Assembly: GCF_003105115.1 (NCBI RefSeq)
Contig: NZ_QETH01000001.1
Coordinates: forward strand, 120,876 to 184,875
From: Flavobacterium sp. HTF
GTDB lineage: Bacteria > Bacteroidota > Bacteroidia > Flavobacteriales > Flavobacteriaceae
DNA length: 64,000 bases
Reading direction: 5' to 3'
Shown here: positions 59,642 through 64,000 of the stretch, in pieces
Layout: each line of letters opens with the position of its first letter
Position numbering within the stretch: position 1 is the stretch's first letter
Notes under the pieces: generated by a model
The model's database searches: none
Seen by the model: only the letters and a program-made list of their open reading frames with translations
What the model was told of the DNA's origin: nothing
Program-made: the position numbers and the translations under genes

Positions 59642-60448
59642 ATGAAAGATAAGAGGATATTATATGTATCATCTGAAGTCGTGCCTTATTTGGCAGAAAA
59701 TGAGGTTTCTTTAATGTCTTATGACGTTCCGAAAATGATTAATGATCAGGGAGGTCAGATAAGAATTTTCATGCCAAGATATGGAAATATCAATGAAAGA
59801 AGACATCAGCTACACGAAGTAATTAGACTTTCAGGAATGAATTTGGTAGTGAATGATTTAGATATGCCATTGATTATTAAGGTAGCTTCAATTCCTAAAG
59901 AAAGAATTCAGGTTTATTTTATTGATAATGATGAATACTTTAAACGAAAAGCAACTTTTGCCGACGAAGAAGGAGTTTTGTATCCGGACAATGATGAAAG
60001 AGCGATCTTTTTTGCAAAAGGAGTTGTTGAAACTGTAAAAAAATTAAATTGGGTGCCTGACATTATTCATGTTCACGGTTGGCTGGCGGCAATGCTTCCA
60101 ATTTATATGAAACACTATTATAAAAACGAGGCTTTATTTTCTGAAACTAAAATTGTCACTTCTGTTTACGGACAGTCTTTTGACGAAAATTTAGATTTGG
60201 AAATGATCAATAAAGTGAAGTTTGATGGTGTGCCACATGAATCTGTAGCTGATCTTGAGACTCCTAATTATGAAAATATTCTAAGAGCCAGTATCCTGCA
60301 TTCTGATGGTGTCATTATTGCATCCGAAAACGTATCTTCAAGTTTAACAAAATTTATAGAATCTTCAGGAAAACCTTTTTTACCTTTCGCCGCGAAAGAT
60401 GCATTCGCTGAAGCGTATACAAATTTCTATAAAACTATAGGACTCTAA
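59642..60448 (+). CDS. Half-length glycogen/starch synthase-like protein (GT5 N-domain only)
   Basis: 268 residues, about half the usual 480 of GlgA. RILYVSSEVVPYLAENEVSL matches the GlgA N-terminus, but the usual ADP-glucose-binding KTGGL is replaced by AENEVSL. IRIFMPRYGNINE, VYFIDNDEYF, VHGWLAAMLPIYMKHYY are GT5-type. The second (GT1) domain with the catalytic acid pair is absent. Short GT5 proteins of this kind recur before DUF4270 and glmS in flavobacteria. Probably not a normal synthase; role unclear. Confidence 0.78.
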   Translation: MKDKRILYVSSEVVPYLAENEVSLMSYDVPKMINDQGGQIRIFMPRYGNINERRHQLHEVIRLSGMNLVVNDLDMPLIIKVASIPKERIQVYFIDNDEYFKRKATFADEEGVLYPDNDERAIFFAKGVVETVKKLNWVPDIIHVHGWLAAMLPIYMKHYYKNEALFSETKIVTSVYGQSFDENLDLEMINKVKFDGVPHESVADLETPNYENILRASILHSDGVIIASENVSSSLTKFIESSGKPFLPFAAKDAFAEAYTNFYKTIGL

Positions 60449-60470
60449 AATTTTAACATTATTATAAAAC

Positions 60471-62090
60471 ATGTATAATACTTCTTTCTTTAAGAAAATA
60501 CTATTAATAGTACCAATTGTTCTTTTATATTCTTGTGATAAAGATTTTAATGCCGTTGGCGATGATTTGATTGGAGATGATCATTTTGGACTTGAGTCTC
60601 AAGATTATGATGTATTGGCGTATACTCAGGAAATAACTCCTGTTCAGTCAAACGGATTAGCGGTAAATAGTTTAGGGATTTATGATGATGGTGTTTTCAG
60701 TGAACGTACTGCTAGTTATGCTACTCAGGTTTCGCTGGCTGCTTATGCACCTTCTATTGGTACTGCACCAGTTATTAAAAGTGTTACATTAAATATACCC
60801 TATTTTAGTCATGTAACAGCAACAAATACTGATGGAAGCAGTACTTATGCATTAGATTCAATATATGGAGCGCCAACAGGTAAAATCAAATTAAGTGTAT
60901 ATGAGTCAGGGGTTCAGATGCGTAGTTCGTATTTTGACAATGGGTCTCAAAACGCACAAATGTATTATACAGATGAAGATCAGACAACAGATCCTAAATA
61001 TGTGAACTTTAATACCTACAAATTAGGTAATCGCTTAAATAATGGAGGTTTGTTTGAAAATGACGAGTTCTTTTTTAGCGCAAAAGAATATGCTGATGTA
61101 ACAAAAGATGCAACAACCGGTGTTGAAACTACAACAAGAGTGGCACCTGAAATGCGTTTGAGTTTAGATAAAACTTTTTTTCAGACTAAAATTTTGAATG
61201 CCGCAGCAACAAAGCTTTCTACCACGGATGTTTTTCAGGAATACTTTAGAGGTTTGTATTTTAAAGTTGAAAAATCTGGTGCTAGTCCAGGTAATATGGC
61301 ATTATTGGATTTTTCTAAAGGTAAAATCAATATCAAATACAGAGCTAAAACTGACATTACAACGGATAATGATACGATTACAGAAGCCAGAAGTCTGGTT
61401 ATTAATCTAGCTGGTGCAACAGCAGGGCTGACTAAGGATGTAAAAAAACCGGCTTTTCAAACTGCTTTAACATCTGCAAATGTAACACAGGGTGATGAAT
61501 CACTTTATTTGAAAGGTGGGCAGGGTTCTCTTGCTGTAATTGAGCTTAATGGTCTTGCTTCTAAATTAACAGAAATAAGAGATAAAAAATGGTTAGTTAA
61601 TGAGGCTAATTTAGTTTTTCATATCGATTCTGATAAAATAGCCGGAATTCCAAATAAAGATGCAGGACTTCGTGAGCCTAAAAGAGTTTATTTGTATGAT
61701 TTAACAAATAATATTCCTATTGTAGATTACGCAGCAGATGGAAGCACAAGTGTAACATCTGATCCAAAAATGTCAAAACTTATCTATAGTGGAATAATTA
61801 ATGTAGATGCGACCAGTAAAAAAGGAACTACATACAAGTTCAGGCTGACGAATCATATTCGTAATATTATTAAGAATACAGATGCAGTTAATGTAAAACT
61901 TGGTTTGGTTGTGACAGAAAGTATAAGTATCACAGCCTCAAATAAATTAAAATTAAAAGGCAGTGTTATTACAGATGCGCCACGAGCTTCAGTAATGAGT
62001 CCGTTAGGAACGGTATTGTATGGAGGAAAATCTACAGTTCCGGAGGCAAAAAGACTAAAGCTTGAAATTTACTACACGAAACCAAATTAA
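60471..62090 (+). CDS. DUF4270 family lipoprotein
   Basis: 539 residues. Lipobox signal KKILLIVPIVLLYSCDKDF. The N-terminal acidic spacer DKDFNAVGDDLIGDD suits outer-membrane surface export in Bacteroidetes. The remainder is a beta-rich DUF4270 domain, with phrases AYTQEITPVQSNGLAVNSLGIYDDG and KRVYLYDLTNNIPIVDYA. The family is common in flavobacteria and has no known function. It is 22 bp after the GT5-half gene and 9 bp before glmS, so the three likely form an operon. Confidence 0.88.
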   Translation: MYNTSFFKKILLIVPIVLLYSCDKDFNAVGDDLIGDDHFGLESQDYDVLAYTQEITPVQSNGLAVNSLGIYDDGVFSERTASYATQVSLAAYAPSIGTAPVIKSVTLNIPYFSHVTATNTDGSSTYALDSIYGAPTGKIKLSVYESGVQMRSSYFDNGSQNAQMYYTDEDQTTDPKYVNFNTYKLGNRLNNGGLFENDEFFFSAKEYADVTKDATTGVETTTRVAPEMRLSLDKTFFQTKILNAAATKLSTTDVFQEYFRGLYFKVEKSGASPGNMALLDFSKGKINIKYRAKTDITTDNDTITEARSLVINLAGATAGLTKDVKKPAFQTALTSANVTQGDESLYLKGGQGSLAVIELNGLASKLTEIRDKKWLVNEANLVFHIDSDKIAGIPNKDAGLREPKRVYLYDLTNNIPIVDYAADGSTSVTSDPKMSKLIYSGIINVDATSKKGTTYKFRLTNHIRNIIKNTDAVNVKLGLVVTESISITASNKLKLKGSVITDAPRASVMSPLGTVLYGGKSTVPEAKRLKLEIYYTKPN

Positions 62091-62099
62091 TAAATATAT

Positions 62100-63950
62100 A
62101 TGTGTGGAATTGTTGGATATATCGGTCACAGAGAGGCTTATCCTATAGTTATTAAAGGATTAAAGCGGCTTGAATACAGAGGATATGATAGTGCTGGGGT
62201 CATGTTATATGATGTGGAAACGGGTATCAAACTTTGTAAAACAAAAGGTAAAGTTTCGGATCTTGAAGCAAAAGCAAAAGAAGGTTTTACTACAAATGGA
62301 ACTATAGGAATTGGTCATACACGTTGGGCTACCCACGGTGTACCAAATGACGTGAATTCGCATCCTCATCTTTCTAATTCAGGTGATTTAGTAATCATTC
62401 ACAACGGAATTATTGAGAATTATGCTCCTCTTAAAGAAGAGTTGATAAAAAGAGGTTATACTTTTAAATCTGACACTGATACAGAGGTTTTAGTCAACTT
62501 AATTGAGGAAGTTCAGAAAAATGAAAACATAAAACTTGGTAAAGCGGTTCAGATCGCTTTAAATCAGGTTGTAGGTGCATACGCAATTGCAGTATTTGAT
62601 AAAAAAAATCCAAATGAAATTGTGGCTGCCAGATTAGGTAGTCCATTGGCAATTGGAGTTGGAGAAGGAGAATTTTTTATTGCCTCTGATGCATCACCTT
62701 TTATTGAGTATACGTCAAACGCTATTTATCTTGAAGATGGTGAGATGGCAAACATTAGATTGCATAAGCCTCTTAAAGTTAGAAAAATTAAAGATGACTC
62801 TTTAGTAGATCCTTATATTCAGGAACTTCAAATGAATTTGGAGCAGATTGAAAAAGGAGGCTATGATCATTTCATGCTAAAGGAAATCTACGAACAGCCA
62901 AGTGTTATTAAAGATACCTACCGAGGAAGACTTCATGCAAATGAAGGAATTGTTCAGATGGCTGGTGTTGAAGATAATCTAGAAAAATTCCTAAATGCCC
63001 AGAGAATTCTAATTGTGGCTTGCGGTACTTCATGGCATGCAGGTTTGGTAGCGGAGTATATTTTTGAAGAATTTACACGTATCCCTGTTGAAGTAGAATA
63101 CGCTTCAGAGTTTAGATATCGTAATCCAATCATTAATAAAAATGACGTTGTAATTGCGATTTCCCAATCTGGAGAAACTGCAGATACAATGGCAGCTATA
63201 AAATTAGCAAAGGAAAATGGAGCTTTTGTTTTTGGAGTTTGTAATGTAGTTGGTTCGTCTATTTCAAGAGAAAGCCATGCCGGTGCTTATACACACGCAG
63301 GTCCTGAAATTGGAGTAGCTTCAACGAAAGCTTTTACAACTCAGATTACGGTTTTGACCATGATTGCTTTGAGATTAGGAAAAGCTAAAGGAACTTTGTC
63401 AAATACAGATTTCCATACTTATTTGCAGGAGTTAGAAATTATTCCTGAAAAAGTAGCCGAAGCATTAGAAACAAACGACAGAGCAAAAGAAATTGCTGCT
63501 AAATTTAAGGATGCTCCAAACTGTCTTTATTTAGGCAGGGGGTATAATTTCCCGGTTGCATTAGAAGGAGCTTTAAAACTTAAAGAGATCTCTTATATTC
63601 ACGCAGAAGGCTATCCTGCTGCTGAAATGAAACACGGGCCAATTGCCTTAATTGATGAGCAAATGCCTGTTATTGTAATTGCCCCTAAACAAGGTCATTA
63701 TGATAAAATTGTAAGTAACATCCAGGAGATTAAATCCCGTAGTGGAAAAATCATTGCTGTTGTAACAAAAGGAGACACTCAGGTTCGAGAACTTGCAGAT
63801 TATGTAATTGAAATTCCTGAAACTTCAGATGCATTGTCACCTCTTATTACAACAATACCATTACAATTACTTTCTTATTACATTGCTGTTATGAGAGGTT
63901 GTAATGTTGATCAGCCAAGAAATTTGGCCAAATCGGTTACAGTGGAGTAA
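62100..63950 (+). CDS. glmS: Glutamine--fructose-6-phosphate aminotransferase (isomerising)
   Basis: 616 residues, complete. Makes glucosamine-6-phosphate, the entry to UDP-GlcNAc and peptidoglycan. The class II amidotransferase domain starts with the catalytic Cys2 in MCGIVGYIGHREAYP; GHTRWATHG, SDTDTEVL follow. Two SIS isomerase domains are present (about 295-430 and 465-600), with ACGTSWHAGLVAEY, AISQSGETADTMAA and the C-terminal NVDQPRNLAKSVTVE. There is no upstream glmS ribozyme (that type is restricted mainly to Firmicutes); the previous gene ends 9 bp earlier. Confidence 0.98.
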   Translation: MCGIVGYIGHREAYPIVIKGLKRLEYRGYDSAGVMLYDVETGIKLCKTKGKVSDLEAKAKEGFTTNGTIGIGHTRWATHGVPNDVNSHPHLSNSGDLVIIHNGIIENYAPLKEELIKRGYTFKSDTDTEVLVNLIEEVQKNENIKLGKAVQIALNQVVGAYAIAVFDKKNPNEIVAARLGSPLAIGVGEGEFFIASDASPFIEYTSNAIYLEDGEMANIRLHKPLKVRKIKDDSLVDPYIQELQMNLEQIEKGGYDHFMLKEIYEQPSVIKDTYRGRLHANEGIVQMAGVEDNLEKFLNAQRILIVACGTSWHAGLVAEYIFEEFTRIPVEVEYASEFRYRNPIINKNDVVIAISQSGETADTMAAIKLAKENGAFVFGVCNVVGSSISRESHAGAYTHAGPEIGVASTKAFTTQITVLTMIALRLGKAKGTLSNTDFHTYLQELEIIPEKVAEALETNDRAKEIAAKFKDAPNCLYLGRGYNFPVALEGALKLKEISYIHAEGYPAAEMKHGPIALIDEQMPVIVIAPKQGHYDKIVSNIQEIKSRSGKIIAVVTKGDTQVRELADYVIEIPETSDALSPLITTIPLQLLSYYIAVMRGCNVDQPRNLAKSVTVE

Positions 63951-63972
63951 AAATAAAGTATATTCTATATAA

Positions 63973-64000
63973 AAAAAGCGAGACATCTGTCTCGCTTTTT
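63973..64000 (+). terminator. Terminator after glmS
   Basis: aaaaagcgagaca/tgtctcgcttttt stem ending in a T-run at the window edge, 22 bp past the glmS stop. Confidence 0.85.

Noticed and set aside
62000..62100. A glmS ribozyme upstream of glmS.
   Set aside because: The preceding gene ends 9 bp before glmS and no ribozyme-like fold is seen; that ribozyme is a feature of Gram-positive bacteria.

Overview
The window is a chromosomal segment from a flavobacterium (Bacteroidetes), most likely the genus Flavobacterium. The evidence is AT-rich DNA; gene families typical of Flavobacteriia (DUF4270 lipoprotein beside glmS, half-length glycogen-synthase-like protein, fused GNAT/nitrilase, OlsF-like double acyltransferase, MuiA-type DUF4139 protein); repeated matches to the Bacteroidetes -7 promoter element TAnnTTTG; little sign of Shine-Dalgarno sequences; and many signal peptides ending in ...SQ or lipobox ...C. 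I see no prophage, transposase, integrase, CRISPR array, rRNA or tRNA. Base and codon use look even throughout, so this reads as core or near-core genome.

Layout. 1-4600: partial PolB-type exonuclease, DNA repair methyltransferase, epimerase, GNAT/LysR pair divergent from a rhodanese, SRPBCC protein. 4.6-12.3 kb: membrane M28 peptidase, zinc-ribbon protein, GNAT-nitrilase fusion, short SSB, DUF2461 protein, Cys/Lys-rich mini-protein, ferritin, OmpA-type porin. 12.5-18.9 kb: two paralogous secreted proteins of unknown function on either side of an acetyltransferase, a HAD phosphatase, an 855-bp non-coding gap with about eight copies of a ~104-bp tandem repeat, and an EamA exporter. 18.6-19.2 kb: a small protein whose leader can fold into a multi-stem RNA with two stable tetraloops and a competing hairpin. 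19.2-25.3 kb: metG, a GH43 glycosidase, CDGSH and PhzF proteins, a PrcB-like lipoprotein. 25.5-28.3 kb: cell-surface proteins of unknown role. 28.4-38.8 kb: serS, TPR protein, rsmA-mgtE, proC, nhaA, a 2-hydroxyacid dehydrogenase. 39-40.7 kb: three DUF805 genes and one TM2 gene. 40.8-45.9 kb: OlsF-like acyltransferase, exodeoxyribonuclease III, OmpA lipoprotein, aldo/keto reductase. 46-50.6 kb: envelope cluster (DUF4139, L,D-transpeptidase, VWA, SIMPL). 50.8-53.3 kb: LytS/LytTR two-component pair. 53.6-59.5 kb: AsmA-like transglycosylase, radA, a pseudo-esterase, panD and panC. 59.6-64 kb: GT5-half protein, DUF4270 lipoprotein, glmS.

The genes are mostly housekeeping (translation: metG, serS, rsmA; cofactor and amino-acid synthesis: panCD, proC; wall precursor: glmS; repair: ogt, radA, xth) mixed with envelope functions. 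The least explained layer is non-coding: several families of palindromic and tandem intergenic repeats, and the structured RNA leader at 18866-19039. That leader is my best candidate for an undescribed element. All functions are inferred from sequence reading; no database search was run.
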